A stretch of 64,000 nt of DNA. Origin: Crocodylus rhombifer. Taxonomy: Eukaryota > Chordata > Crocodylia > Crocodylidae. Positions 49,946 through 60,814 of this stretch are shown here, piece after piece. The translations under genes were made by a program, and so were the position numbers. The stretch is from the NCBI GenBank assembly GCA_038503035.1, contig JAVSML010024367.1, forward strand, positions 157,017 to 221,016, written 5' to 3'. The first letter of the stretch is position 1. The number at the start of each line of letters is the position of its first letter. The notes beneath the pieces were generated by a model. The model was not told where the DNA came from. It worked only from the letters and a program-made list of their open reading frames with translations, and searched no databases.

Positions 49946-51579
49946 GAGCTGATCTAGGATTTCTTAAAGCGGGGTGTGGCACACCACTCTCAAACCATAG
50001 GTGGTGGGGGCCAGGAGCAATTGGAGCCCCCAGGCTGGTGGGGGACATGAGGGAAGCTAGGCAAGGATCAGACCCTTGAAGCAGGGGACCCGTGCCCCTG
50101 GCTGACCCAGACATGGGTGGAGCCTCAGAGCCTCTTCTGCCCTGCTCCTGCTGTAGGCTGCAGGGAAAGCTGTAAAGGGATCTCGGCTCTGCCATGACAG
50201 CTGTGGTGGAAAGAAATGGTTTGTCCTTCCAGTACCAACTACCTGCTCCACCCCTACAAGCTCCCAGTTGTCCCCCACTAGCATAGAACAGATGCTGGAA
50301 AGAGGAACCCGTCCCCCACTGCCACCAGTAATCGAGAAGCCCCACACCCTTCACTGCCATGCTCCAGCTATGTGCTACAGGGAGCATGTGAAGGGTGCAA
50401 GGCTCAGCCAGGGCCAGCAGCACCAGCATGCAATTCCTCCTTTCAGTATCTGCTTCCTGCCCAGCTGCTTCCCCCAGCCCCTCCCCACAAGCCACATCTC
50501 CTGCTGACAAGGAACAAGCTCTTGAAGAAGGAACCTGCACACCACCTATGGTATTTGTGGCTGAGGCTGGCACCCTGAAGAACAGGAGTGGGGCAGGGGG
50601 ACTCTGGAGCTCTCCCCATGCCCACATCAGCCAGGAACAATGGCGGTGGTGGGGACTGGGCCCCTCCCCCCAGAGCCCCCTTCCAGTTGGGGGGGAGGAA
50701 TCATAGTTGAGGAGCAGCTGGTGCAGAAAGAGGAAACCAGCCTGCTGCCACCACCCCCATGGCACCTTGTGTATCTTGCTGGGGCAGAATAGAAGAAGGT
50801 CTGGGGCTCCCTTTGCAATTGGGTCAGTCAGGAGCAGCAGTGGAAGGGGGTGCACTGCTAAACCTCCCTAGATCATCCCCTTGAATGACTAGTCTACACT
50901 ACAGATACTCTGTTCCTCAGGTCATGTCAGTAGAGCCCCCTAGTAGGGATGCAGTGTACCCTGTCAGTAGGAATCTTCCTGTTAACTTAGCTGCACCACC
51001 ACTCTGAACAATGTAAGCTTAGTTAACAAATGCACTTCTCTGTTGTTATGGCCTTTCTACCCTTTCTACCCTGGCATACTATGCTGACAAAAGTTGGTAA
51101 TACAGGTCAAGCCAAAGTCTCTATTCCCATCTATACTATATGCAGAGGGATAACGTAAACATTTTTGGTGCCCTCAGCAGTGCAGGGGGAGTGAGCACTT
51201 CCCTCCTTGCACAGCTGGCCACAATACAAGCTGCTGCCTCAGCACAAGCTTCCAAAAGCATGAGCTCCCATAGTGCCTGCTATTCTGGCACCATCTCTGC
51301 CTGCTTGTCCCTCCCCACTGCTGAGTTATATTACCAACCATATTCAGTAGAACAGAGCAAAATAGCACAACAGGTTTATAAGAAGCAGGCTAGTATTATT
51401 TATAGTGACCTAATGCATCTGCTACTGTTTGCTGATATGCAGGGAAAAAAAGGGAACTGCCCTTGCTCGACCAATGGCCCTGAGAAGTCCTGGCCCTAGA
51501 GGAATTTAAAGAGAACACCTTTTTACTTAGAAATGACAGCTTTGCAAAATGAAATAATAGCTTGGCTCAGCTCAGAAAG
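49946..51579. other. No gene; GC-rich repeat-like block
   Basis: A 322-codon frame on the minus strand (50,855-49,887) overlaps long frames on other strands, is rich in G, S, L and W, and runs into the hAT fragment. It looks like chance openness in GC-rich sequence. No family match. Confidence 0.5.
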
Positions 51580-51914
51580 GCAGTAAAGCTAAAAGTCACT
51601 TCCATTGGTAACCCCCTTCTGGAAGAGATAGTTAATGAGAGGGAAGGTATAAAAGTCAGAAGAACTGGGCCCCAGGCAGAACTGCTTCAGGGAGGACAAG
51701 GCTGAGGACCCGATAAAGGAAGTAGTCTTGCCACCCTGGATGGAGGGTGGGGTTCCTGAGACCTATCAGGTAATAACTTAGAACTGGGGGGAGTGCCTTT
51801 CCTCCAGGCCGACGCACCAGTGGCTTGTAAGCTTTTAGTATGGACTTGGCGTGTATAGTTTTCTGCAATAAAAAGTTATACTTGTTGTTTTAACCTTGGC
51901 TTGTGAGTTACTCA
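51580..51914 (+). mobile_element. LTR-like 3' portion
   Basis: TATAAAAG at 51,648-51,655 and AATAAA at 51,867-51,872, then a T/G-rich stretch ending GAGTTACTCA at 51,914. Orientation (plus) is opposite to the adjoining gypsy coding sequence, so it is probably a separate insertion and not that element's own LTR. The 5' end is not defined. Confidence 0.5.
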
Positions 51915-52592
51915 CCTTCCCCTTGAGAAGGGAAGAGAGCCCTAACAAGGAGGTCCAGCATGCCCCAGATTTGTCTCCCATATAGTAATGCAAAAGTCAA
52001 AAAGTCCATGAAGGACTTTGGAACCTCTTGAATGGCAAACAACAAGTAGGGAAGCACTTGCTCCCAATTTTGAGGTTCCTCTGAGACAAATTTTTGCAGC
52101 ACTACCCCCAGTGTTCACTTAAAACTTTTGATTAAGCCATCTGTTTGGGGATGGTACACTGCAGCCCTTACTGAACACGCCTTCAAAAGAGCCCAAACTT
52201 TTTGTAATACATGGGACATGAAGGACATGTCCTGGTTAGTTAAGACCTCTCTCGGAATGCCCACCCAGGAAAATACCTGTAGCAGCTCGGATGCTACCAT
52301 CTGTGCTGATACCGAAAGGGGGAGCAGGTGGCATAGTCACCAAAAACCAGGATGAACCTGGATCCAGGTTCCAGAGGTCCCAAGTCAATTTCAACCTACA
52401 CAAAGCGTGTAACCCACCAGTGGAACAGGCACCAGTGGGGCCAGGGTACAACCAGTTGGCACTCAGGGCAGGAGGCAGGATATTCCTTGATCTCCTGGTA
52501 TACCCCAGGCCAGAGAACCTCACCAACACTCTCTCCTGAGTCTTCTTAATCCCCAGATGCCTCTCCCTAGGAATGTTTCTGACCAGCTTCAA
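51915..52592 (-). pseudogene. gypsy integrase remnant (copy 1)
   Basis: The zinc-binding part has HLGIKKTQERVLVRFSGLG. The catalytic core is recognised from VFSWVGIPREVLTNQDMSFMS, VYHPQTDGL and LPYLLFAIQEVPKSF-LLYGRQ, the conserved Ty3/gypsy sequence around the second Asp and the Glu region. Stops between blocks and a likely lost Glu (LIKSFK instead of VERFN) show it is inactive. Confidence 0.82.
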
Positions 52593-53875
52593 AAGCTAAC
52601 TGCAGTACAGCCTTGCGATTAGTAGTTGTGACCACCAGGCCGTATGGTTTTGTCCCTGGCCACTCATCAGGAGTGATCATCAAGAGACCCCCTGCAATTC
52701 AAAACAGGGTCCTTGGTGGCTAAGAGTGCATCTACAATGATTCCATTGGCTTGAGCCAATCATCCATACAGAGGACTATATGCTGGCTCCTCCCTTTGGT
52801 CTTGAATGAAATTCCAGCTTTTCCCCACCTGATCCAGGCCCCTCTTCTGAAGGGTTCCACAGGTTCCCCGACTCTCTGCTCCTTCTGGAGGGGGTTCCAT
52901 ATTGCACTGGACCCCAACCCTTTTTCCTGTTTATTTCTGCTGGCAGGAGAGAACCTCCTGTCTAACCCACCACTGGTCCTAGTATGACCTGGGTTGAGGC
53001 CCCAAAATCTCTGGGTCTGAAAATAGTAATATCTTCCCTAACACTGGTTCAGTACGGTTCTGGTCATCTTAGCTTCTCTCCACTCACTGTGACAACTGGA
53101 TTAGCTTGAACATTGAGCCCCGGTCTCACCCCACCACCACTGAGAAGACTAACTGGTGGGCCACCACAGCGTATATGCAGCCTGACTCTCTCTCAATGGT
53201 CAGGTTTAAGTATATTATGGGTTAGGGTCGAGTATCCCCATAAATGCATGTGATATACATTGTATTCTTCTACCAGGATATTTGCTGGATTCACAAAAAA
53301 AACTAATGTACAAATGTCTGGCCCACACTGGAGTTTAAGCCCCACAACGTGGGCATCCTTGACTTTGACTGAGATCACATATTTCTTTGTATCTGGGTTC
53401 TCCTGCCCTGCCTCTGAGACATAGCTGTCAGTATACTCACAGTCCATCTGCAGGCAATTGATGTCCCTTTTCCCCCATATTGGAAGCACATTTTTTGTGC
53501 CTCTCTTCCCTTTCCTGGGGTGCAGGAAGACCCTAGGGGGCTTTCTCCTCTAGCAGGGTCACTCAAGGCCCCTCCTCCTGGCTGGGGTCTCAGCACTGAC
53601 TGAGGTAACACCCCTACCAGGGCCCTCCCTAAAGACCTGAGCTGTTTCCCCAGATTTCTTAAGCCTAAAAGCTGCTGGTTACCCCAAAGTTCTTGACATT
53701 CTAATTCTGTCCCCATTAAGTCTTCTGTCTTTCAGGTGGCTTCCTCCAAGGTAGCCTCCAGGTGTATCCAGTGCCAATACACACACCTCCAGGACTTTGC
53801 TGGTAGGATGCAACTGCATTGCTTGAGAGCCACCAGTTCCACAGTTTCCATAGCTGACCATGAATCAGGGTTTAA

Positions 53876-54094
53876 TCAGTAGGCGCATATGTCCTTTAAG
53901 TTTTGGACCATGGTCCAGGGCCACACATTCATGTCCCAAGCCCCTGGTTGGAACTGATGGTGATAGGCCTCCTCCATGAGACCCAACCAGTCTAGGATGG
54001 TCACTTTGAGGGTTTTATAATACCATGCTGACTCTTCCTCCAGGACCTGGTATGCAACCTGTGCTGCCACAGTAAATAGCAAAGCTACTGTCAC
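53876..54094 (-). pseudogene. gag SCAN-like capsid remnant (copy 1)
   Basis: The frame contains AAQVAYQVLEEESAWYYKTLKVTILD and EEAYHHQFQP, matching the helical pattern of the Gmr1-like gag capsid from which vertebrate SCAN domains are thought to derive. A stop at 53,876 ends the frame; in the next frame the C-terminal half continues (METVELVALKQ, LEATLEEAT). No host zinc-finger exon is nearby, so this is element sequence and not a domesticated SCAN gene. Confidence 0.72.
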
Positions 54095-54410
54095 AGCCTA
54101 CGTATCCTAGAACCACCGATAGATCTCTGCTACCTGGTCAAAGATTACAAGGAATGCCTGTGGGTCCTATCTTGGTAAGTACCCCATGCACCAACTTTGG
54201 GAAACTGGGCAACTCACCAACTTGGACAGAAGTCCGGCCACAGGAATTCCTGCTACTGCTGATGCTACCCGAGGACTTGCTGCAGTTGCTGTTCCTTCTG
54301 AAACTGCTGCTGGAGTTGGAGCTGGTGAAATAGCTGCTGTTGTTGCTGCTGTAGCCTCCTCTCTCCTTTTGCTACTCTCCTGAGGAGACTTTAACTACCC
54401 TTCTGACCAG

Positions 54411-54734
54411 TCAATCAACTTTGCCAGCTGATCCCAGGATTCTTAGCAGGTAGGCTTATCTCTAACCCCCCTGCAGCTGGGCTTCAGCTCATCATTACAC
54501 TTACAATAAAATGGAAATTACATTTTCATTCACAATGCTAAAACATCTAACAATTTCACCTCATATTATTCAAAGTTTTAAAAGAATTTGGTTAACTTCT
54601 AGAAAGTTTGAATTATGCCTCAATGTGAGACCATCAGTGGTGATACAGGCACCATCTGGTCTTTGAAGTTTGTGTAGTTTCAGTCAGCATCCTTATTCAG
54701 CTTAATGATAGGAACTCAGGCAGACAAGGTTCTT
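54411..54734. other. No gene recognised
   Basis: Possible 5' leader of gypsy copy 1. No LTR terminus seen. Confidence 0.4.
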
Positions 54735-54978
54735 TGGTTAAATCCAGTATCTTTTATTAGACCAACTCAAATAGTTGGAAAAATTCTTCTTAGCAAGCTT
54801 TTCAGGACAAATGTCCTTTATCAGCCTGAGGAAGTTTCTGAATAATGCCTGTGCTCTTCCTGGATGTAGTGGTAAAACAGACAGAGGTCAGTACCTATAC
54901 AAAAAAGCCAGTCAGTTAAAGTGTAAATTGAGGTGGTCAGTAGGTGAGAGACAGGTGGGGGGTGGTGAAGGGGGAATA
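54735..54978 (-). mobile_element. Penelope-like element 3' fragment
   Basis: The reverse complement carries a hammerhead-like core (54,790-54,826) followed by GGTCTAATAAAAGATACTGG, the same order as in the copies at 57.07-57.15 kb and 62.9-63.0 kb. It directly abuts a CR1. No coding sequence remains. Confidence 0.55.
54790..54826 (-). ncRNA. Hammerhead ribozyme-like motif (relic)
   Basis: Minus strand: CTGATAA, a stem II AGGAC/GTCCT closed by ATTT, then GAAA and AGCTTGC. The GAAA is intact, but the core CTGATGA has one substitution (G to A), which should inactivate cleavage. Confidence 0.5.
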
Positions 54979-56352
54979 GACTCAGATTCATAGACATTAG
55001 GGCTGGAAGTGACTTCAGAAGATCATCAAGTCCAGCCCCCTGCCCCAGGGGCAGGAAGTCAGCAGGGATCATAGGATCCCAGCAAGATAAACATCTAAAT
55101 GTATCTTGAAAGGTTTTCAAACTGGGTGCTTGAACCACCTCTGGTGGCAGTCTATTCCAGACCTTGGGGGCTCGGACAGTAAAGAAGTTCTTCCTTAAGT
55201 CCAGCCTCAAATGGTCCTTGGAGGAGTTTGTGACTGTTTCACCTTGTCATCTCTTGGGGCGCTCTAGTGAACAGATGTTACCCCAGATCCTGGTGAGCAC
55301 CTGTGATAAACTTATAGGTGGCTACCAGATCATCCCCGAGCCTGTGCTTTTCCAGGCTGAAGAGTCCCATGGGTCTCAGCCTCTCATCATAAGGTCTGTT
55401 TTCCTGACATCTGATCATACGCATGGCTCTCTCAAGCCTCTCCACGTCCTTTTTGAATTATGGAGCCCAAAACTAGATGTAGTACTCCAGCTGCGGCCTC
55501 ACCAAGGCCAAGTACAATGGGAGAATGACGTCCTGGGATTTGATTGAGAAGCATCTCTGGATGAAAGCCAGCATTTTGCTTGCTTTATTAGCTACAGCAT
55601 CACATTGAAAGCTTGTGTTCATCTTGTGGTCCATCATGACCCCCAGGTCCCTTTCATCTGTAGTGCTAGCTAGAATAGCACTGCCAAGCATATAAGTATG
55701 CTGCAGGTTTTTCTTCCCAAGGTGGAGAACCTTGCATTTTTTGGTGTTAAACACCATCAGGTTCTCATCTACCCATTTCCTGAGCCTGTCAAGGTCAGCC
55801 TGAATCACCTTCCTGTCCTCAGGTGTAAACACTTTACCCCAAAGTTTGGTGTCATCAGCAAACTTGGCCAGTCCATTTCTGATACCAATGTCCACATTGT
55901 TAATGAAGATGTTGAATAGTATAGACCCAAGGAAAGAGCCTTGAGGGACCCCACTGGTCACAGCGCACCACAACGATTGACTTCCATCAACCACCACCCT
56001 ATGGGTCCTACCACGGAGCCAATTCCCCAGCCGGCCGGTTGTGGTGAAGCCAAGGCTGCAGTTAGCCAGTTTTGCTAAGAGGTGATTGTGGGATACCAGA
56101 TCGAAGGCTTTTTTTAAATAAAGATATATGACATCGATCTCTTTCCCTTGTCCAGGTGATAGGTCACCTGGTAGTAAAAGGATACAAGATTGGTCAAGCA
56201 AGACCTACATGCAACAAACCTGTGCTATCTGTTAAGAATGGACTCTTTGCTCATTTTTTCTAAGACCTTCCTTGGGATAGAAGCCATGCTGATGGTCCTG
56301 TAGTTTGCTGGATCCACTTTCCTCCCTTTCTTGAAGATAGGCACCACATCGG
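54979..56352 (-). mobile_element. CR1 LINE fragment
   Basis: CR1 on the minus strand from about 56,352 to its tail at 54,979 (complement of AGATTCATAGACATTAGGG). A 242-codon frame (56,201-55,473) holds KKAFDLVSHNHLLAKL, GVPQGSFLGSILFNIFINNVDIG, FADDTKLWG and LVRQPLEY-like sequence; a second frame (55,210-54,821) holds LRKNFFTVRAPKVWNRLPPEVV. Just upstream, beyond 56,201, an in-frame break separates the earlier RT block. Same 3' UTR type as the 111-312 copy. Confidence 0.9.
55473..56201 (-). pseudogene. CR1 ORF2 reverse transcriptase fragment
   Basis: 242 residues covering the RT palm: QGSFLGSILFN (motif 4) and FADD (motif 5), then KKCKVLHLGKKN and the start of the thumb ([11 protein letters not shown]). 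It ends at a stop where the frame normally continues, and the earlier RT blocks are in another frame. Not functional. Confidence 0.85.
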
Positions 56353-56747
56353 CCTTTGAATGAATGTAGCTGTAGTCAAAGGATGAGACACAAGACGGTG
56401 GGGGGAAGGGAATGTTATATTGTGTTATAGATCCACATTTATAGGAACCCAGGCTTTTGAGTTATACTCATCACTAATACAAAATCTAGTCTAGATTTTG
56501 AGAATTAATCTCCTTTCTCTCAAATATGAAACATATTTAAATATAATGTACTGTTTTCCCTCTACAGATAATTATATCTTTCTGACACATAGCCATGTGG
56601 ATTTTCAGGCAAACTGTCAATCTCCCAAATGATTGATGAGAGGGAAGTAGTGTCAGGCTGAAAATATGTTTGGACACAGGACATGTTCACACTGGTGCAG
56701 TCAGCCTTTACTCAAGTATAATAAAGGAATGAATGCACATTTATTTA
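56353..56747. other. No gene recognised
   Basis: AT-rich sequence between the CR1 and the Penelope-like insertion. Confidence 0.5.
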
Positions 56748-57184
56748 ATCTCTGAACTAAGAGTTCTAGAGTTTTGCATTACTTTTTGTCTCAGACCAAT
56801 AGGACTATCAAATACATCCCTGAAACATGGAAGATGCCAAATTTTAGCCGATTTTGGATTATAAACTTCACTGCTGAAGAACAAAAAGTTTCTATACTTC
56901 CCTGCTTGCATTCTCACACCACCAGAGAAGGAATCCTGCCTGATCTGCACAACAAAGAGAAACTCACAAAAACACTCAGAGGGACAGATTTCCATCCTCA
57001 GCTTCCTCTGTGCAAAAATGAAGTTTATTTCCTACCTTTAGGGACTTTTTACCATCTTTAATTTTCCTAAGCCTGATGAAGGGCATGTGAGCCCAAAAAG
57101 TTGCAGAAAAAGATGGGGTTTGTTGTGATTTCTTAGTTTGTCTAATAAAAGGTATCATCTCTGAACCAAGAGTTCTAGAGTTTT
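56748..57184 (+). mobile_element. Penelope-like insertion flanked by 28 bp direct repeats
   Basis: The 28-base flanks 56,748-56,775 and 57,157-57,184 (beginning ATCTCTGAAC, ending TTCTAGAGTTTT) differ at one base. The 381 bp between ends with a hammerhead-like motif and TCTAATAAAAGGTATC. The repeats are either a long target duplication or the element's own terminal repeats. Non-coding. Confidence 0.6.
57072..57104 (+). ncRNA. Hammerhead ribozyme-like motif (relic)
   Basis: CTGATGA is intact, followed by stem II GGGC/GCCC with loop ATGTGA, then AAAAAGTTGC where GAAA is expected. The loss of the first G fits CpG decay. Penelope-like elements are known to carry minimal hammerhead ribozymes. Confidence 0.5.
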
Positions 57185-57199
57185 ATATTTCTTCATTGT

Positions 57200-57673
57200 A
57201 CAACCCTCTACTCATGTAAGCCAGTCTCTGGCTCCAGCCACAGGAACTCTAATTCTTCAATTTTGTCCACCTGCATAGCCATCCAGCCTTGGGCATCTTC
57301 CACTCTGTAAGGAGTTTATATGGTAGGTTTGTCGATCCTTTCAGTGTCCCAGTTTGAGGACCTCATAATCTACTGATCCCATCTGTTGGGAAACTTCAAA
57401 GAGGCCTTGCCATTGTCTGGGCTGCTTGCTCACTGATGTAGGGAGTCTCATCAGGACCTTGTCTCCTGCTCACAAAGTCCTCATTGTGGTTCCTCTATCA
57501 TACTGTGTCTTTTGCCTTTGCTACGTATCCTTTGAATTCTCATTGGCCAATTGCTGTACTTTCTGCAGGTGCTCTCACAACTCTTGTCTATACATTTCAG
57601 CCCCAACTCTGGATTCTACCAGCTTCTTCCATTCTTCCCAGAGGACCTGCATCAGGCCCCTATGGTTTTGGCC
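57200..57673 (-). pseudogene. gypsy integrase C-terminal region (copy 2)
   Basis: Minus-strand translation gives LWEEWKKLVESRVGAEMYRQELREHLQKVQQLANEN, then RQKTQYDRG, GDKVLMRLPTS, RQWQGLFEV and VDYEVLKLG-YHINSL, the GPY/F-type C-terminal module typical of gypsy integrases, with stops. It is separated from its core by the 1.6 kb LTR insertion. Confidence 0.75.
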
Positions 57674-57678
57674 ACACA

Positions 57679-59289
57679 TGTCACAGAGTGGGGCCTAGGA
57701 GTGGCCGTGATCCCACTAGTGCCCCCTACCGTGTCAATTAGGTGATTCTTATCTCACCCGCCACATCTTTGATGATATCTGGTTCTATATGGGAGGCTGC
57801 CTTTGATCCCCTAATACGCGGTGTTATGCTGAACTATTCCCCATTCTGTATGAGGTGACTCGGTGCACCCCCAGCCTTATGGGCAATGCATGCCTCCCAC
57901 CTCCCCTTTAGCATGCCCCAAGCCTCGCAGCTCTTCCGGATGTTATCAGGTCCAATTGCTACCTGCACCTTGCCCAGCACCCTTGGGCCTGGCACGCAAC
58001 CAACGCCCCTTCCCTGGCGCCCCTGGGCTTGTCACGCAACCGGCGCCCCTTACAACTGATTAGCCCTACCGGGCTTACTAACAGTATTCTTCCCCACTGG
58101 GCCAGTGGCCTAAACCTTACCTAGCCCCTCTGGGTTTGTACCCCCAATCTGTATCAATTAGGCTTAGGCGGCCTGAGCCTTACCTGGCCCCTCTTAGCTT
58201 TTGTTAACAATCTGTATCCAATTTAGGCTCAGGCGGCGTGAACCTTACCTGGCCCCTTTGGGCTCTTGTTAACAATCTGTATCCAATTTAGGCTCAGGCA
58301 GCCGGAGCCTTACCTGGCCCCTCTGATCTCTGGTTAACAATCTATATCCAATTAGGCTCAGGCAGCCGGAGCCTTACCTGGCCCCTTTGGCCCCTCGAGG
58401 TTCTCACTGCAGTGGAGCCTCTCTGGGGCTCCTTCCTATCCGTACCCTCTTGAGGGTTGGTCAACCATACGACCCCCCTTCTTGAGGTTTCTTCCTCTAC
58501 ATGTGCCCCACCTGGGGCCTCTCTTAAAATACGTGCTGGCTCCTACGGCTTCTCGTCACCGTCTCCGGGCTCTATATAGCCGCTGACTCACCCTCACTGG
58601 GCTAGTCACCTTTACAGCACCCGCCCTAGGCTTCCTGTCGTGTGGCTCCCACCTCTGGAGCCCAACACAGGGCCCTACAGGCTTCATTCTGGTGCTAGGA
58701 CCCTTGGTCGGGGTCCTCTGCCCTGCTCAGGCCTCTGACTATCGCCCATACAGGGCTACCTGCCGTGCCGCCTCGGCACTGAACAGCTGTGCCTTTTCAG
58801 GCACCACTCATGTGCCCACACAAGGCACCAGGAACCCCCAAGCTGCTGGGGAGCTCCTGTGAGGCCTCCTCGCACCCCTACAGCCTCACCCGGTCCTCCA
58901 GTGTAACAGTAACTAAACAGAACCATAAGCTAAACGGCTGAAACACAACAATAAGCCTCCTGGCTATAACATAAGATCTAAGCCCACCTGGCTGTCTCGC
59001 AAAGGCCTCCCAGTCAGGGTCCTCTTCACCCTCACCATGCTGTAGCCACTTGGGTGGTCAGGCTGCAACAATCAATTCTGCTCTGCTCAGCTCTTCTGCA
59101 CCTCAGGCTGCCAGAAGGGAACTGCTAACTAAGGCTCTGGCCTGGGCTGTTTATAAAGGCCCGGCCCTGCCCCCTTCTGGCCATGCGACCAGCCTGGTGG
59201 CTCTGGCAACCACCACCTGTGCTGTCTCAGGGAGCTTCAGCAGCCCTTATTCCTTCAAAGGAACAGGGCACCTGTGTGACCCTGTGACA
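57679..59289 (+). mobile_element. Solo LTR, 1.6 kb, in the gypsy integrase
   Basis: Starts TGTCACAGAGTGG and ends ACCCTGTGACA, an 8-base inverted terminus with TG...CA. The flanks ACACA (57,674-57,678) and ATACA (59,290-59,294) form a 5 bp target duplication with one transition. On the plus strand a TTTATAAAGG box lies at about 59,149, placing the promoter near the 3' end, so orientation is probably plus. It has no coding sequence and is GC-rich with an internal 65 bp array. A related fragment is at 16,441-17,063. Confidence 0.82.
58113..58400 (+). repeat. Tandem array, 63-65 bp unit, about 4.4 copies
   Basis: Each unit contains CCTTACCTGGCCCCT, GTTAACAATCTGTATCC and AATTAGGCTCAGGC. Units start at about 58,115, 58,178, 58,243, 58,308 and 58,372. 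It lies inside the U3-like part of the solo LTR, where tandem enhancer-like repeats are common. Confidence 0.88.
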
Positions 59290-59293
59290 ATAC

Positions 59294-59830
59294 ACTAGTT
59301 GGAATGGGGAGAACTGTGTCAACTCCTGAGAGGCATCCCATAAAGCAAAGAACAACAGAGTGAACACCAGGTTCCACCTGCAGGGGTCATTCAGTGTACA
59401 CCTCCATATCATTCTCTTTAAGTTCCTGTTCAACCACTCAACCAACCAATTGGTTAGTGTGTGATTAAAGGAATTCTTAATGTGAGTAATCCCTAATGTG
59501 CTACGCAACATCTTCATGACATAAAATTGATCCCTTGATCAGTCAAAATCTCATGAGGGATGCCAACTCTTGTGATCCACTTCAGCAGTTCCCTGCAACC
59601 CTGGGGGCCATAACAGACCTAAATGGTATGGCCTCAGGAAAGCATGTAGTGTAAACAATAAGCACCAAGAGGTACTGGATATCCCATGCTTGTTTGGGGT
59701 AATGGACCCACAAGATCCAGTGCCACTCAAGAAAAAGGGGTCTCTCATATGGGAATGGGTTACAAGGGGGCTTTCAGAAGTCTGTGGTCCAGAGTCTTTT
59801 GGCACTCTGGACATGTGGATCCCCACTGTT
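59294..59830 (-). pseudogene. gypsy integrase core (copy 2)
   Basis: Recognised blocks are a degenerate YLLVLIVY-FPEAIPFRS region in one frame (about 59,700-59,620), and LNRNLKRMIWRCTLNDPCRWNLVFTLLFFALWDASQELTQFSPFQLVY at 59,430-59,294. The frame is interrupted at 59,289/59,290 by the inserted LTR exactly after FQLVY. Several stops are present. It is not functional. Confidence 0.8.
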
Positions 59831-59998
59831 CTACATCCTCCTGCAGGTGAGGCCAGAAGAAGTTCTGGACGATTCTCACATGGGTCTTATTTCTCTCCAT
59901 GTGGCCACCCAGAAGGGATGCAAAACCAACTTTCTAAATATTCCTGTTACCACCAGCTGGACTATTTCTTCCCCTGTCCCTCTGCACTTCCAGATACA

Positions 59999-60622
59999 CT
60001 ATAGGAGAAGTTTCCTTACATTGTACAGGGTGTCTCTGCTTGACGGGCCCTCCCTAGGATCTTCCTCTGTGAGGTGCTGTAGTTCAGGATCATCACATTG
60101 TGCTTGCTGAAACTGGGCTGGACTGGCCACTTGTTCTATGTCAATGTCCATGCCGGCCTCAGCTGGGGCTACTGTTGACACTTCTCCGATCCATGCCTTG
60201 CCCCTCTTCTGTTCCTCTTCAGTGGTTCTAAACTTCTTCAAGATGTTGTATATTGGCTCCCACACCCTTCTGATAACCATTTCACAAGAGAGTGTTGGTG
60301 CTATCCCCACTTTCAACTCCTTCTGGTATTCCAAAGGGGCACACAGCAGCCTTCGAAATGCATTTCGCCCCGCCCCCCCCCCCCAGATACATGTCATTGT
60401 GATTGGCTCAGCCTGATAGACCCCAATTGTAAGAGCCAGGTCTGATCTTAACAGTGACTGTGAACACTTTGTGTCTAGGGTGGCCCTCACTGGCCGTTCC
60501 CCAATCCAGGCTGTGACAACCAGGCACTCCCAACCTTTGGCATGGGTCCTGTAAGCAAGACTGCAATCCATAGGTTCCCCATGCTCCTCCACCCTGGGTC
60601 TTTCCCTAATTGACTTACTCAA
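59999..60622 (-). pseudogene. gypsy protease region (copy 2)
   Basis: A 207-codon frame downstream of the CCHC knuckle CYFC-SSIGHMAKDC (in the minus strand at about 60,645-60,690). The retropepsin active-site region reads VRATLDTKCSQSLLRSDL, where DTG is expected: the Gly is replaced by Lys, so it is inactive. The linker FQQAQCDDPELQHLTEED-SSRDTLYNVRKLLL leads directly to the integrase, with no RT between. Confidence 0.75.
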
Positions 60623-60814
60623 GGTACTAAATCCCTATGAGCAGTCCTTAGCCATATGTCCTATGCTGCTGCAGAAATAACACACTACCCCACATGGTAT
60701 TATCTTTGGTGGACCCTGCTTCCAATCTTCCTCATGTAGCCCACTCAGAGTAGGGGGTCAGAGACCTCAGCTGCAGCATCTGTCACATTCAGATACTGTG
60801 AAGGCCTCTGCGAT

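Larger units (their letters stand above)
51915..54410 (-). mobile_element. Gmr1-like Ty3/gypsy element, copy 1 (decayed)
   Basis: The minus-strand order is a gag N-terminus with glutamine-rich repeats (about 54,380-54,250), a SCAN-like capsid (about 54,094-53,750), a degenerate zinc knuckle (about 53,480), a protease remnant (about 53,360-53,200), a linker, then integrase zinc-binding and core domains (about 52,590-51,930). No reverse transcriptase lies between protease and integrase. Both the frame and catalytic residues are broken in many places. The 3' part (RT/RNase H) and both LTRs are missing or unrecognised. Confidence 0.8.

Noticed and set aside
49887..50855. 322-codon minus-strand frame as a gene
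   Set aside because: It overlaps long frames on other strands in GC-rich sequence, has no family features and runs into a hAT fragment.
53876..54094. A domesticated host SCAN gene
   Set aside because: The frame is broken and embedded in an ordered set of gypsy domains, with no C2H2 zinc fingers nearby.
51915..54410. An endogenous retrovirus
   Set aside because: SCAN-like gag, protease-integrase order and the integrase style fit a Ty3/gypsy retrotransposon. No env was seen.
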